Origin: CAVZXS01 sp963779325
Lineage (GTDB): Bacteria; Bacteroidota; Bacteroidia; Chitinophagales; Chitinophagaceae
Direction: 5' to 3'
Assembly: GCA_963779325.1 (NCBI GenBank)
Contig: CAVZXS010000010.1
Coordinates: 136,161-200,160, forward strand
DNA: 64,000 bases
This document shows, piece by piece, positions 18,192 to 27,626 of the stretch. Both the position numbers and the translations under genes were made by a program. Each line of letters starts with the position of its first letter. The stretch's first letter is position 1. Under the pieces are notes generated by a model. That model did no database searches, was not told the DNA's origin, and worked only from the letters and a program-made list of their open reading frames with translations.

Positions 18192-18674
18192 TTATTTGCT
18201 TTTTTGCTGCAAACTCACAGTTTCAAATTTTCCCTCCGTCATTCTTATTTTATTTCCCGCTTTATCCTGCAGTTCTCCTTCAAAGGTTCCTGTCAGCAAT
18301 AAAAAAGGGCCTTGTTGTTTTACCGTATTGATCACAATCTTTACATAATCGCCGGTTTGTTTTACAGAATAGGTTTTATGGTTAATGGTAAAATCTGCTT
18401 TACCGGATTTGCTATTAATATAAAAAATGCCCGGCCCTTTTATTTCTTTCCATTCTACACCGGCTATCATGTCTTCTTTATTGGCGGCGTTAATGAATCC
18501 TGCCAACGTTTGTTTTACAGCATATGCTCTTGCATGACTCGAATCGGCCGAATACAACCGGCCATTGCACCGAAACGATAAAGAACCTGATGACCTTACA
18601 GTTTGAGAGCATATACTTGCAGCCGGCAAACCTATAAGCCACAACAACAATATTATCTTTACATATAATTTCAT
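18192..18674 (-). CDS. Small secreted hypothetical protein
   Basis: 160 residues with a signal peptide (MKLYVKIILLLWLIGLPAAS, cleavage near 23). The mature part looks like a small all-beta domain (alternating strands such as S-L-S-F-R-C-N-G-R-L-Y and the final T-G-T-F-E-G-E-L-x-D), typical of compact lipocalin-like or immunoglobulin-like secreted proteins. No family is recognised. It lies between the LamG/OmpA-like gene and the cytolysin-like gene, all on the same strand, but has no copy of the operator palindrome; it could be read through from the upstream gene 80 bp away. A role as inhibitor or immunity partner is possible but unproven. Confidence 0.6.
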   Translation of the reverse strand: MKLYVKIILLLWLIGLPAASICSQTVRSSGSLSFRCNGRLYSADSSHARAYAVKQTLAGFINAANKEDMIAGVEWKEIKGPGIFYINSKSGKADFTINHKTYSVKQTGDYVKIVINTVKQQGPFLLLTGTFEGELQDKAGNKIRMTEGKFETVSLQQKSK

Positions 18675-18754
18675 ATTCGCTTCTCACATAGTGTTACTTT
18701 GGCCACAGGCAGCAATAAGGGTTTGGATTATTTTGCAGTTTTCTTTTATACAAA

Positions 18755-19855
18755 TCAGAGTTTTATAATCTCTGTCAAAAAGCCTTTTACCTTTGTACCG
18801 GCTTTGCCCGTCTTCACTTGATCCATCTTCTTTTTTATTTTATTAGTAGCGCCTGTTACTATCCTGTCTACACCAATATTAAATTTTTCAACGATGTAAG
18901 CTTTCATCTTATCTACTTTAGCCTTTACCATTTCTTCATTCATCCTATTATTACCCGGGTTTTCATTCATAACACCGTTGCCCGAACCGTTATCACTTGC
19001 TGCAGGCAATTGCTCCATTCCGTTTATTTGTATGTTCAGGTTAGGATCCGCCGCCATAGCCTGACCTAATGTATCCAGTATGGGCAACGATTCTTTTGTA
19101 ACTTCATTCGTTTGCTGATTGAAATTGATATCATTGGTAACTACCGAGCCTTCTGCAAATAATTGTTTTATTAAAAGACTGCGGGCATCCGCATCGCCTG
19201 ATGCGATACGTACATTACTTATATAAATTCCTTCGGGAGGAGACGGTACGGATTCGCCACCTGCTATAAAAAAGTTGTTTCGGTATTCCGGGGTTATCAA
19301 CTTCGGCATATCGGCTACTTTAGTTTCGTCGAGGTAAGCTCTGAAACGGGTTTTGTTTACAGCAATACTTACATGCAGAACCCTGTCCATATAACCGGCC
19401 ATACTAAAGTTCTTTGAGCCCACGTCCATTACATCTTTACCAATCACTACATCGGGGTAACCTGTCATATTTTGCAATGTAATGCCGATTCTTTTATAAA
19501 AAATATTACCGGCGGCAACATCGCTGATGGGTGTGATGCCGAAGACAGCGCGGCAAGATTCGTTTTTCATTACCAGGTCAAATTCTACAGTAAAGTGTTC
19601 CGGCAGTTTCTTTTTCAACTCGGGGTTTACAGCAACGTTTCCGTTTACCTTTAACCATTTTCCCGGAAAACCATCTAATTCTACAACTTCACCGCCACTG
19701 TTGGTACTCCACTTTGCCGGAAAATCACCAACAGTATCCCGATCAAACTTGTCTTCAAAAATTACATTGTAGCCCGGTACGAAATCTGCTGTTTGTGCCG
19801 CTAAAAAATTTACGCACAAAAACAGGATAAGAATTAATGCAAATGACTTTTTCAT
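18755..19855 (-). CDS. Secreted LamG-like and OmpA-like two-domain protein
   Basis: 366 residues with a signal peptide (MKKSFALILILFLCVNFLAA). Residues about 30-215 form a laminin-G/concanavalin-like beta sandwich (F-E-D-K-F-D-R-D-x-V-G-D-F-P-A-K-W, V-E-F-D-L-V, Y-I-S-N-V-R-I-A). Residues about 235-366 resemble a degenerate OmpA C-terminal peptidoglycan-binding domain (I-N-F-N-Q-Q-T-N-E-V-T-K-E-S-L-P-I-L-D, then I-Q-I-N-G, and R-I-V-T-G-A). A basic tail follows. It is probably held at the cell envelope. It carries operator C in front of it and follows the response regulator gene. Confidence 0.65.
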   Translation of the reverse strand: MKKSFALILILFLCVNFLAAQTADFVPGYNVIFEDKFDRDTVGDFPAKWSTNSGGEVVELDGFPGKWLKVNGNVAVNPELKKKLPEHFTVEFDLVMKNESCRAVFGITPISDVAAGNIFYKRIGITLQNMTGYPDVVIGKDVMDVGSKNFSMAGYMDRVLHVSIAVNKTRFRAYLDETKVADMPKLITPEYRNNFFIAGGESVPSPPEGIYISNVRIASGDADARSLLIKQLFAEGSVVTNDINFNQQTNEVTKESLPILDTLGQAMAADPNLNIQINGMEQLPAASDNGSGNGVMNENPGNNRMNEEMVKAKVDKMKAYIVEKFNIGVDRIVTGATNKIKKKMDQVKTGKAGTKVKGFLTEIIKL

Positions 19856-19903
19856 GATGATTAATAATTTTATGTAAAACTAACAGCGCCGGATACAGAA
19901 GAC

Positions 19904-19923
19904 AACTACATAATTATGTAGTG
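19904..19923 (-). promoter_or_regulatory. Operator palindrome C with promoter of the LamG/OmpA-like gene
   Basis: AACTACATAATTATGTAGTG (18 of the 20 bases are palindromic). On the minus strand TTG follows immediately, and 20 bp later TAGTTTTA, one base off the TAnnTTTG consensus. The geometry is identical to operators A and B. Confidence 0.75.
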
Positions 19924-19965
19924 ATGACCGGAAGTAAAAAAAGCAGTGGAAAATCAGCAGGAAAA

Positions 19966-20601
19966 TTATACAAGTTTATCCTTAAGCGCTTTGGAAACAG
20001 CTTCGGTAGCGGAGTGCACATGTAACTTATCGTAAATTTTTTTAATGTGGAAGCGAACGGTGTCGATACTTATTTTCGTTTCGGCCGCAATCATTTTGTA
20101 GCTGTACCCGTTTACAAGAAATTGAAGTATGGCGGTTTCTTTTTCAGACAAATCACTTTTTTCCTGCTCTGTTGTTTTGGCCTGCGGCACCATTTGCAAA
20201 ACTTTTTTAGCTACCGAACCCGTCATGGGGGCGCCGCCCGTAAGTACGTTGCGTATAGCAGCCGGAATTTCCTCCGTAGCATATCTTTTTATAATATAAC
20301 CGGATGCGCCGGCACAAATGGCATTAAAAATATTTTCATTGTCCTCCAAAACCGTGAGCATAATAATCGGCAGCTTATCATTCGTCTTCCTTATTTTCTT
20401 TACGGCTTCTACACCGTTTACCACAGGCATATCGATATCCATTAAGATCACATCAGGTTTCATTTCTTTTATATCCGTCTCTACGGTTTCTGCATTGGGC
20501 ATCATTGCCATCAATTCAAAATCATCATTCTCTTCAATCAATGCTTCAAGGCTCATTCTCAATGCTTCGTTATCATCGTATAATAAAACTTTTACGCTCA
20601 T
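19966..20601 (-). CDS. Response regulator, NarL/LuxR type
   Basis: 211 residues. The receiver domain (1-125) has the acidic pocket D-D-N (about 9-11), phosphoacceptor D-V-I-L-M-D-I-D-M-P (D56-ish) and K in I-I-K-R. The C-terminal LuxR-type HTH (about 145-208) has L-S-E-K-E-T-A-I-L-Q and the recognition region I-S-I-D-T-V-R-F-H-I-K-K-I-Y-D-K-L. It lies 43 bp after the sensor kinase gene and forms a two-component pair with it. Operator D overlaps the space directly upstream, suggesting autoregulation. It is the obvious candidate for the factor that binds the four palindromes, because NarL-type regulators bind such dyads as dimers. Confidence 0.92.
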   Translation of the reverse strand: MSVKVLLYDDNEALRMSLEALIEENDDFELMAMMPNAETVETDIKEMKPDVILMDIDMPVVNGVEAVKKIRKTNDKLPIIMLTVLEDNENIFNAICAGASGYIIKRYATEEIPAAIRNVLTGGAPMTGSVAKKVLQMVPQAKTTEQEKSDLSEKETAILQFLVNGYSYKMIAAETKISIDTVRFHIKKIYDKLHVHSATEAVSKALKDKLV

Positions 20602-20634
20602 ACATTAAAAATAAACAATTGTGCCAAAAAAAAC

Positions 20635-20654
20635 TCCTACATGATTATGTAGTC
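20635..20654 (-). promoter_or_regulatory. Operator palindrome D in front of the response regulator
   Basis: CTACATGATTATGTAG core at 20637-20652, overlapping the last codons of the sensor kinase gene. On the minus strand a TATTTTTA box (TAnnTTTG-like) follows at the same spacing as at operators A-C. It would place transcription starts almost at the regulator's ATG, so a leaderless or very short-leader transcript is implied. Confidence 0.6.
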
Positions 20655-22864
20655 GGGATTGTCAGCATTATTTCAGAACCCTTTCCCTGCGTTGAATGAA
20701 TATCGAGTGTTCCGTTAAGTGCCGCAGCCCTTGCCCGCATATTTTTTAACCCGCTTGAAGAAGTTTGTTTCGATACATCAAAGCCTTTACCGTTATCGCT
20801 GATAACCATCCGGAGTTTATTACTATTTCTTTCTAAAGCTACATGCACTTCAGTCGCATCTGCATATTTGGAAATATTGTTTACGGCTTCTTTATAGATG
20901 AGAAAAAAATCGCGACGCTGACCCATATCAAGCGTTTTATTCAACACCTGTTCATTTATATTAATAACAGTTTGAATATTTTTTGATTCCAGCGTATGCG
21001 CCGCGTACTCCCGCATGCGAATCACCATTTTTTCCAACGTATCATTCTCGGGTTTAACCGACCATACAATATCGCTGATACCCTGCTGTACCGCCGTTGA
21101 TTGTTCAGTTATTTTTTGTAAAAAGGAAGACGCCTTCGTACGGTCTTTATACAAATTCTTTTCAGAAACTTCGGATAATATTTTTATGCTTGTAAGTGTA
21201 GATCCTATTTCATCATGCAGATCCTGCGCTATATTATTGCGCACCGAAAGCAGCGCTTCCTGCTGTTGTATCTTTCTTTTAAGTTGGTAACGGTTAAAAA
21301 GAAAATAGCCCAATACCGCCAGCAACCCGATACCGGCCAGGATGAAATTTCTTATCGTTTCAGAGTTTTTCAGCTTTCGGTCCTGTAGCTGTTTTTCTTT
21401 CTCGGCCAATTGCAATTGCTGTTCATTGGTTTTAGCAAGTAATATTTGTCGTTCCAACTGTTCGTCCTGCTGCGAAATTTTTAATTCCTGCAACTCTTTT
21501 GCTTTAGACAGTAATTCTATTTCATTTTCTTTTTTTTGCGCTTCCAGCAAATTACCGGAGATCAATGCTTTTTGCTTTTCAATTTGGAGTTGCTTTATCT
21601 TTTGATCGGCATTCAGCCTGATGATTTCATTATCCTTTTTTTCCGTTTCATACTGTATTTTTATTTTCTCAATGCCGGCTAACGAACCGGCCGTGGCAAT
21701 TGAATCCCTGTATGAAGTGAAATTTTTGTAATACTTGTAAGCATTTGTATAATCATTATGCGACAAGTAGAAACTGTTCATTTTTTCGTATGCATTCGCA
21801 ATATTTTCTTTATTCCCCAGCCGCAGGGAAAGGTCTAACGCTTTTCTATAGAAATTTACAGCACCGGCAGAATCATTTGTGGCATTAGCAAGATTACCTG
21901 CGGAAACATACATTCTTGAAAGCAACGGCTTGTTATCTGTTTCTTCGAAAAGAGCAATTGCTTTATTCTGCCATTCAAGTGCAGGGCCGTATTCTTTCAT
22001 CTTACTGTGATATGCAGACATACCTGAATAAGCACCCGCTTTCAGTTTTATATTACTAATCTTTTCGGCGTATGTAACTGCCAGCTTCAAATGCCGCAAA
22101 GCAAGAGCAAAAGAATCTTTAAGAATATATAATTGGCCGATATTAATATTAGGTATAACCAATCCCCGGATATCGTTTTGCTTTTCTCTGAAATAAATAC
22201 TCTTCTTTTGAAAATCGATTGCATCATCGGTGCGGCCCAAGAGATAATATATGGAAGATAAATTACTATATGTTTCCCCCTGCCCAACATCACTTTTAAG
22301 CTTTTCATACAGCTTCAAAGCTTTAAAAAACCATTCCGCCGCCTGATCCTTTTTGCTGATTGCCATATAAACAGACCCCAGGTTACTGTAAATCTCCGCA
22401 GTTTTTAAGGATTGCTCCTTTTCCGATTTCAACTCAAGCGCCGATAAAAAAAATTCCGAAGCTTCCTTCGTTCTCCCCTGCTCAAGCAGATATATACCTG
22501 TACGGTTTTTTGTATTAACAATAAGAGCAGTATCATTTAATTGCAGGGCAAGCCGGCCCAATATTGAATCATATTTTCTTACCTCCGTCATTTTCCCGTT
22601 TACCATCATTACTTCAGCAAGTATATTGTATGCGTCGGCCTGAATTTTTTTGGCCCCGCTCTTCAGCGCCATTTGCAAAGCCATATTACTTTCATGAACA
22701 GCAGAGTCATAAAGTACCCTTTTCATGAAAACATCAGCCTTCAGTAAATGATTACGGAGAACTGATATATCCGTACTGCTATTTTTGTCCTGGCAAAAAC
22801 CAATAGTTAAAAAAAAATTAGACAGGAATAACAGGAGCGTTTTTTTTACAATCAAAGATTTCAT
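20645..22864 (-). CDS. TPR-containing sensor histidine kinase (HisKA_3 type)
   Basis: 739 residues. A signal peptide (about 1-25) is followed by some seven tetratricopeptide repeats (about 35-400) in the periplasm, a coiled coil (about 410-500), one membrane helix (about 507-525), a HisKA_3 dimerisation box with Q-D-L-H-D-E-I-G-S-T-L (His about 548), and a GHKL ATPase domain with N-N-I-S-K-Y-A (N box) and D-N-G-K-G-F-D and G-L-K-N-M-R-A-R-A motifs. It pairs with the NarL-type regulator downstream. The TPR sensor probably responds to a protein or peptide signal at the envelope; the ligand is unknown. Confidence 0.92.
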   Translation of the reverse strand: MKSLIVKKTLLLFLSNFFLTIGFCQDKNSSTDISVLRNHLLKADVFMKRVLYDSAVHESNMALQMALKSGAKKIQADAYNILAEVMMVNGKMTEVRKYDSILGRLALQLNDTALIVNTKNRTGIYLLEQGRTKEASEFFLSALELKSEKEQSLKTAEIYSNLGSVYMAISKKDQAAEWFFKALKLYEKLKSDVGQGETYSNLSSIYYLLGRTDDAIDFQKKSIYFREKQNDIRGLVIPNINIGQLYILKDSFALALRHLKLAVTYAEKISNIKLKAGAYSGMSAYHSKMKEYGPALEWQNKAIALFEETDNKPLLSRMYVSAGNLANATNDSAGAVNFYRKALDLSLRLGNKENIANAYEKMNSFYLSHNDYTNAYKYYKNFTSYRDSIATAGSLAGIEKIKIQYETEKKDNEIIRLNADQKIKQLQIEKQKALISGNLLEAQKKENEIELLSKAKELQELKISQQDEQLERQILLAKTNEQQLQLAEKEKQLQDRKLKNSETIRNFILAGIGLLAVLGYFLFNRYQLKRKIQQQEALLSVRNNIAQDLHDEIGSTLTSIKILSEVSEKNLYKDRTKASSFLQKITEQSTAVQQGISDIVWSVKPENDTLEKMVIRMREYAAHTLESKNIQTVININEQVLNKTLDMGQRRDFFLIYKEAVNNISKYADATEVHVALERNSNKLRMVISDNGKGFDVSKQTSSSGLKNMRARAAALNGTLDIHSTQGKGSEIMLTIPTT

Positions 22865-23089
22865 TTTAAACTAATTTGTTTTTTCCTTCTGAAAATTAAT
22901 ACAAATTATTGAAATAAATTTATTGGTTTATCCATCATATCACTTGCAGGGTTTGCAACTTTTATGGAGGCAATTTTCCTTTTCTACTAAAGAGAGTTAA
23001 CAAAGAGCCGTTCCCAATCACGGGTAATTATTTCTTTGATTAGAAGTAATAGCCGTTATTTCTTATTTTGCAGCCCCAACAGGTAACTT

Positions 23090-25435
23090 ATGCAAAAAGA
23101 CGATTTACGTAAACAGCAGGCATTGGAATACCATGCCAAAGGAAGACCCGGAAAAATAGAAGTAGTACCTACTAAAGAAGCAAAAACACAACGAGATCTC
23201 TCATTGGCTTACAGTCCCGGCGTAGCCGTTCCTTGTTTGGAAATAGCGGCCAACCCTGAAGATGTATATAAATATACCGCCAAAGGAAATTTAGTAGGCG
23301 TTATAAGTAATGGTACCGCAGTACTGGGCTTGGGCAATATAGGCCCCGAAGCCGGTAAGCCGGTAATGGAAGGTAAAGGCGTATTGTTTAAAATATTTGC
23401 CGACATAGATGTTTTTGATATTGAAATAAATGAAACCGACCCGGTAAAATTTGTACAAATTGTAAAAGCATTGGAGCCTACATTCGGCGGCATCAACCTG
23501 GAAGATATAAAAGCGCCTGAATGTTTTTATATAGAAACCGAGCTGAAGAAGCAAATGAAAATTCCGGTAATGCACGACGACCAGCATGGCACGGCTATTA
23601 TATCCGCCGCCGCATTATTAAATGCGCTGGAAATACAAAAGAAAAAAATAGATAAAGTAAAATTTGTAGTAAACGGCGCCGGTGCCGCGGCTATGGCGTG
23701 TATACTTTTATACGAAGCCTTGGGCGCCAAGCACGACAACTTTTTAGTATTTGACAGGAAAGGTGTGCTGAATAAAGACCGCACCGACCTGGAAGATTTT
23801 AAATTAAAATTCGCCAATGCTAAACATAACATGACACTTGAGCAGGCGATGAAAGATGCAGATGTGTTTATTGGTTTGAGTGCCGGCAATGTAGTAAATG
23901 CGGAGATGATAAAAAGCATGGCGAAAAATCCGATTGTGTTTGCCATGGCCAACCCCGATCCGGAAATAAGTTGGGAAGATGCGACAGGTGCAAGACCCGA
24001 TGTAATAATGGCCACCGGCCGCAGCGATTACCCTAACCAGGTGAACAATGTATTGGGCTTCCCGTATATTTTTCGCGGTGCGTTGGATGTACGTGCTACC
24101 AATATAAATGAAGCCATGAAATTAGCCGCAGTAAAAGCATTGGCCGAATTGGCCAAAACACCGGTACCCGATATTGTAAATATGGCTTACAATGAAAAAA
24201 CAATTTCATTCGGGCCGGAATATATTATTCCTAAACCGTTGGATCCCCGATTGCTTTCTACAGTAGCGCCGGCCGTTGCTAAAGCCGCTATGGAAAGCGG
24301 TGTAGCAAAATACCCGATAGCCAATTGGGATAGCTATATAACAGAGCTGAATAAAAGATTGGGACAGGATAACCAGGTACTGAGAGTAATTGGCAATAAA
24401 GCCCGCCGTGATCCCAAACGTATTGTTTTTGCGGAAGCGGATAATGCAAAAATTTTAAAAGCTGCGCAAATAGTATACGATGAAGGAATCGGTTACCCGA
24501 TTTTATTGGGCGATGAAACTAAAATCAGGAAAATTGCCGATGACAACGGAATTGACCTGGAAGATATGCCCATCTTCGATCCGCGCAGTGATGAAATGGA
24601 AGAAAAGAGAATGTTTTACAGTCAACTCTTTTTTAAGAAAAGACAACGCAAGGGCTTTAATGCGTATGAAGCGAAAAAAGTAATGAAGGACCGAAACTAT
24701 TTTGGTTGTATGATGGTAGAATGCGGCGATGCGGATTGTATGATTTCGGGCCTGGCGAAAAACTATAATGATACCATACGACCGGCAATACAAACAATAG
24801 GAACCGAACAAGGCACCAAAAAAATTGCGGGTATGTATTTAATGCTTACCAAAAAAGGGCCGCTTTTTTTAGCGGATACTACCGTTAATTTTAATCCCAC
24901 TGCGGAGGAACTCTCTGAAATAACGTTGATGGTGGCTCGTGAAGTTCGCAATTTGAATATTATACCGCGTATCGCCATGCTCAGCTACAGCAATTTCGGC
25001 AGCAGCATGTCGCCGGAAGCCATGCTGGTGGCCAAAGCAAGGGCGCTTGTAAAAGAAAAAATGCCTTCCTTAATTGTAGATGGTGAGATGCAGGCCAGTG
25101 TAGCGTTTAATAAAGAACTGATGAAAGAGAATTATCCTTTCAGCGAACTGGCGGATACGGACGTAAACACGTTGATATTCCCCAACCTGGCTTCGGGCAA
25201 TATCGCATACAATCTTTTAAAAGAATTGGAAACAGCGGATGCCATCGGTCCCATTCTGCTGGGATTAAATAAACCCGTACATATTTTACAATTGGGCAGT
25301 TCGGTGCGCAGTATTGTAAACATGTCGCTCATTGCCATAGTAGATGCGCAACTAAAAAGTAAAACGAATACCACAGCTGAAGTAAAGAAAAGTAAGTGGT
25401 GGAAGAAATTCAGAAAAGTAAGTAAGGAAATGTAG
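23090..25435 (+). CDS. maeB: NADP-dependent malic enzyme with phosphotransacetylase-like domain
   Basis: 781 residues in the standard MaeB layout. The N-terminal malic enzyme part (1 to ~420) has S-L-A-Y-S-P-G-V-A-V-P, M-E-G-K-G-V-L-F-K, H-D-D-Q-H-G-T-A-I-I and V-V-N-G-A-G-A-A-A (Rossmann site). The C-terminal ~330 residues resemble phosphate acetyltransferase, which in MaeB is regulatory and not thought to be catalytic. It converts malate to pyruvate with NADPH formation. Single gene, divergent from the sensor kinase with 225 bp between them; I see no strong promoter match there other than a TTATTTTG box at 23063-23070. Confidence 0.93.
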   Translation: MQKDDLRKQQALEYHAKGRPGKIEVVPTKEAKTQRDLSLAYSPGVAVPCLEIAANPEDVYKYTAKGNLVGVISNGTAVLGLGNIGPEAGKPVMEGKGVLFKIFADIDVFDIEINETDPVKFVQIVKALEPTFGGINLEDIKAPECFYIETELKKQMKIPVMHDDQHGTAIISAAALLNALEIQKKKIDKVKFVVNGAGAAAMACILLYEALGAKHDNFLVFDRKGVLNKDRTDLEDFKLKFANAKHNMTLEQAMKDADVFIGLSAGNVVNAEMIKSMAKNPIVFAMANPDPEISWEDATGARPDVIMATGRSDYPNQVNNVLGFPYIFRGALDVRATNINEAMKLAAVKALAELAKTPVPDIVNMAYNEKTISFGPEYIIPKPLDPRLLSTVAPAVAKAAMESGVAKYPIANWDSYITELNKRLGQDNQVLRVIGNKARRDPKRIVFAEADNAKILKAAQIVYDEGIGYPILLGDETKIRKIADDNGIDLEDMPIFDPRSDEMEEKRMFYSQLFFKKRQRKGFNAYEAKKVMKDRNYFGCMMVECGDADCMISGLAKNYNDTIRPAIQTIGTEQGTKKIAGMYLMLTKKGPLFLADTTVNFNPTAEELSEITLMVAREVRNLNIIPRIAMLSYSNFGSSMSPEAMLVAKARALVKEKMPSLIVDGEMQASVAFNKELMKENYPFSELADTDVNTLIFPNLASGNIAYNLLKELETADAIGPILLGLNKPVHILQLGSSVRSIVNMSLIAIVDAQLKSKTNTTAEVKKSKWWKKFRKVSKEM

Positions 25436-25743
25436 TGTTATGCTAATAAAATAATGGCCATTGTTTTAAAATAGACAACAGGCAATGAGCAATTGGCAAA
25501 TACCAAAATCTGTACGAACATGATATTTGATTATTTTACAAGCTCGTATTACACTTAACTTAACAGTAGTAAATTTTCTATTGAGAAATGGCAAACCATT
25601 AATTTAAAGCTTCCGCTGCTTTTTATTTACACTATTTACTTTATAAACTTTTTATACTTGTACTACTCAACAGACCGTATGAACTTTATAAACCGCACGG
25701 CTCTTGCGCCTTGTTGCTTAATCCGTTATCTTAGCAAATTAAT
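25436..25743. other. Intergenic region with promoter for the MlaE-like gene
   Basis: 308 bp without a gene. The right end holds a promoter candidate for the downstream permease: TTG at 25704-25706, 20 bp spacer, TATCTTAG at 25727-25734 (one base off TAnnTTTG), 10 bp from the ATG. A weak 5-bp hairpin (AAAGC/GCTTT near 25604-25620) may end maeB transcription. The rest is AT-rich with no visible structure. Confidence 0.5.
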
Positions 25744-26481
25744 ATGACCATATTCAGTGATATAGGACGTTTTTTGTTGATGCTGAAAGGCATGTTTTCC
25801 AAACCCGAGAACTGGAAAATGTACTGGAAAGAATTCATGCATCAATGCAATGATATCGGTATCGGTTCATTGGGTATTGTAGCATTAATTTCGGTTTTTA
25901 TGGGCGCCGTGTCTACCGTGCAAACAGCGTATCAATTGGTTTCTCCTTTAATCGGCAAATCTACCATAGCACAAATAGTAAGAGATACGGTAATACTTGA
26001 GTTTGCGCCTACCTTAGTTTGTATTGTGCTGGCCGGTGTAGTAGGCAGTAAAATTGCCGGCGAGTTGGGCAATATGCGGGTAAGCGAACAGATAGATGCA
26101 TTGGAAATAATGGGCGTTAATACCAAAGCTTATTTAGTAATGCCAAAGATAGTAGCTGCCATTGTGGTAATTCCCTGCCTCGTAATATTAGCGATGGTAT
26201 TGGGTATCTGGGGCGGCCGTTTGGCCGGCGAAATGACGGGCATTATATCAAATACGGTTTATGACAGGGGATTGAACGAAAGTTTTTGGGCTTACAATGT
26301 AACATTCGCATTGATTAAGGCCTATACATTCGCATTTATTATCGCCTCCGTGCCTTCGTATTTTGGTTATTATGTAAAAGGCGGTGCGTTGGAAATAGGC
26401 CGCGCAAGTACCAAGGCAGTGGTGGTGACATGTATATTAATTTTATTTTCCGATTATTTGTTAGCGGCGTTATTGTTATAA
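25744..26481 (+). CDS. mlaE: MlaE-family ABC transporter permease
   Basis: 245-residue integral membrane protein of the MlaE (YrbE) family, the permease of ABC systems that move phospholipids between the outer and inner membranes. Key features are an amphipathic N-terminal helix, V-S-L/I-x-x-F-x-G-x-V-x-T-x-Q-x-A-Y-Q near residue 45-60, the conserved G-E-L-G-x-M-R-V-S-E-Q-I-D-A-L-E-x-M-G (about 108-126, the coupling region) and about five membrane helices. The ATPase partner follows 155 bp downstream. The MCE-domain substrate-binding partner (MlaD) is not in the window. Confidence 0.9.
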   Translation: MTIFSDIGRFLLMLKGMFSKPENWKMYWKEFMHQCNDIGIGSLGIVALISVFMGAVSTVQTAYQLVSPLIGKSTIAQIVRDTVILEFAPTLVCIVLAGVVGSKIAGELGNMRVSEQIDALEIMGVNTKAYLVMPKIVAAIVVIPCLVILAMVLGIWGGRLAGEMTGIISNTVYDRGLNESFWAYNVTFALIKAYTFAFIIASVPSYFGYYVKGGALEIGRASTKAVVVTCILILFSDYLLAALLL

Positions 26482-26598
26482 AAATTTGTCTTTGCCATCC
26501 GGCAGTGAATTTTTTATTGACGGTTCATTATTCAGGATTACTAATTTAAAAAAACTCTATTGTATAAAAAACAGTTATAATTACTCCCCTTTAGGCCC

Positions 26599-26621
26599 GC
26601 CCGACTGAACGTCGTTCGGGC
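26599..26621. repeat. Intergenic GC-rich hairpin repeat
   Basis: GCCCGA...TCGGGC hairpin followed by AGGGG, in an otherwise AT-rich gap between the permease and ATPase genes. It resembles the hairpin at 39255-39272 (GCCCG..CGGGC then AGG), so it is probably a dispersed repeat. It could also fold as an mRNA stem between the two genes. Confidence 0.5.
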
Positions 26622-26636
26622 AGGGGATGGAAGTAT

Positions 26637-27446
26637 ATGATTGAAGTAAAAAACATAAAGAAAACCTTTGGCGACAAAACTGTTATTAACGATGTAAGCG
26701 CAGTAATGAAAGCCGGGCAATGCAATCTTATTATCGGTTCCAGCGGAAGCGGTAAAACGGTATTGATGAAATGTATGGTGGGTTTGTTTGAACCCGATGC
26801 CGGCGAAATATTTTTTGGCGGCCAAAACTTTACCCAAATGGATACGGAGCAGCGTAAAGAAATACGAAAGGAAATAGGTATGCTGTTCCAGGGCTCCGCG
26901 TTGTTCGACAGTCAAACGGTGGAACAGAATGTGATGTTTCCGCTGGATATGTTTACCAAATGGGATCATAAAAAAAAGTTGGAAAGAGTGAATGAAGTAT
27001 TGAACAGGGTGAATTTGATAGATACCAATAAAAAATTTCCGGCGGAACTGAGCGGCGGTATGAAAAAAAGAGTAGGTATAGCCCGGGCAATTGTACTGAA
27101 TCCAAAATATCTTTTTTGCGACGAACCGAATTCGGGTCTTGATCCGCAAACATCCCTGGTAATAGATAAACTGATTGAAGAAATAACAAAGGAGTTTAAT
27201 ATTACCACCGTGGTAAATACGCACGATATGAACAGTGTAATGGAAATAGGCGATTACATTATGTATATGTACAAAGGAGATAAAGAATGGGAAGGCAATA
27301 ATAAAGAAATTATTTTCAGCAAAAATCAACGGTTGAACGAATTCATTTTTGCATCTGAATTTTTAAAAGACGCCAAAGAAATGCGTATGCTGGAAGAAAG
27401 CGGCAAAATGCCCAATAACAGGAACATGGATGATATGATGAAATAA
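26637..27446 (+). CDS. mlaF: MlaF-type ABC transporter ATP-binding protein
   Basis: 269 residues with all ABC ATPase motifs: Walker A G-S-S-G-S-G-K-T (about 34-41), Q-loop L-F-Q-G-S-A-L-F-D, signature L-S-G-G-M-K-K-R (about 138-145), Walker B Y-L-F-C-D-E-P-N-S-G-L-D (about 157-168) and H-loop N-T-H-D. L-F-Q-G-S-A-L-F-D-S and L-S-G-G-M are typical of the Mla/retrograde-lipid subfamily. It partners the MlaE-like permease upstream. A C-terminal extension with M-x-x-x-M repeats (about 245-269) is unusual but short. Confidence 0.9.
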   Translation: MIEVKNIKKTFGDKTVINDVSAVMKAGQCNLIIGSSGSGKTVLMKCMVGLFEPDAGEIFFGGQNFTQMDTEQRKEIRKEIGMLFQGSALFDSQTVEQNVMFPLDMFTKWDHKKKLERVNEVLNRVNLIDTNKKFPAELSGGMKKRVGIARAIVLNPKYLFCDEPNSGLDPQTSLVIDKLIEEITKEFNITTVVNTHDMNSVMEIGDYIMYMYKGDKEWEGNNKEIIFSKNQRLNEFIFASEFLKDAKEMRMLEESGKMPNNRNMDDMMK

Positions 27447-27626
27447 ACAGGCCCTATCGTACACTTAAACTTTGCTGTAATTGAAAAAATTCAGGATGAA
27501 AAAGCGGATTGAGAAGCTGTACATTTTGGTATGAGTGAGTTGTAAGTCTTAGGTTGTAAGTTTGGGGTTACATTTTTTGACTTTTGACTTTTACCTTTTG
27601 ACTTTATAAACTCAACACAAATCCCT

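Noticed and set aside
20635..20654. Palindrome D as a terminator of the sensor kinase gene
   Set aside because: It has no long T-run right after the arms on the coding strand, it begins inside the last codons, and its sequence equals operators A-C.
26541..27329. Long minus-strand open frame opposite the MlaF-type ATPase gene
   Set aside because: It overlaps a clear ABC ATPase on the other strand and shows an aromatic/His-rich composition typical of an antisense frame.
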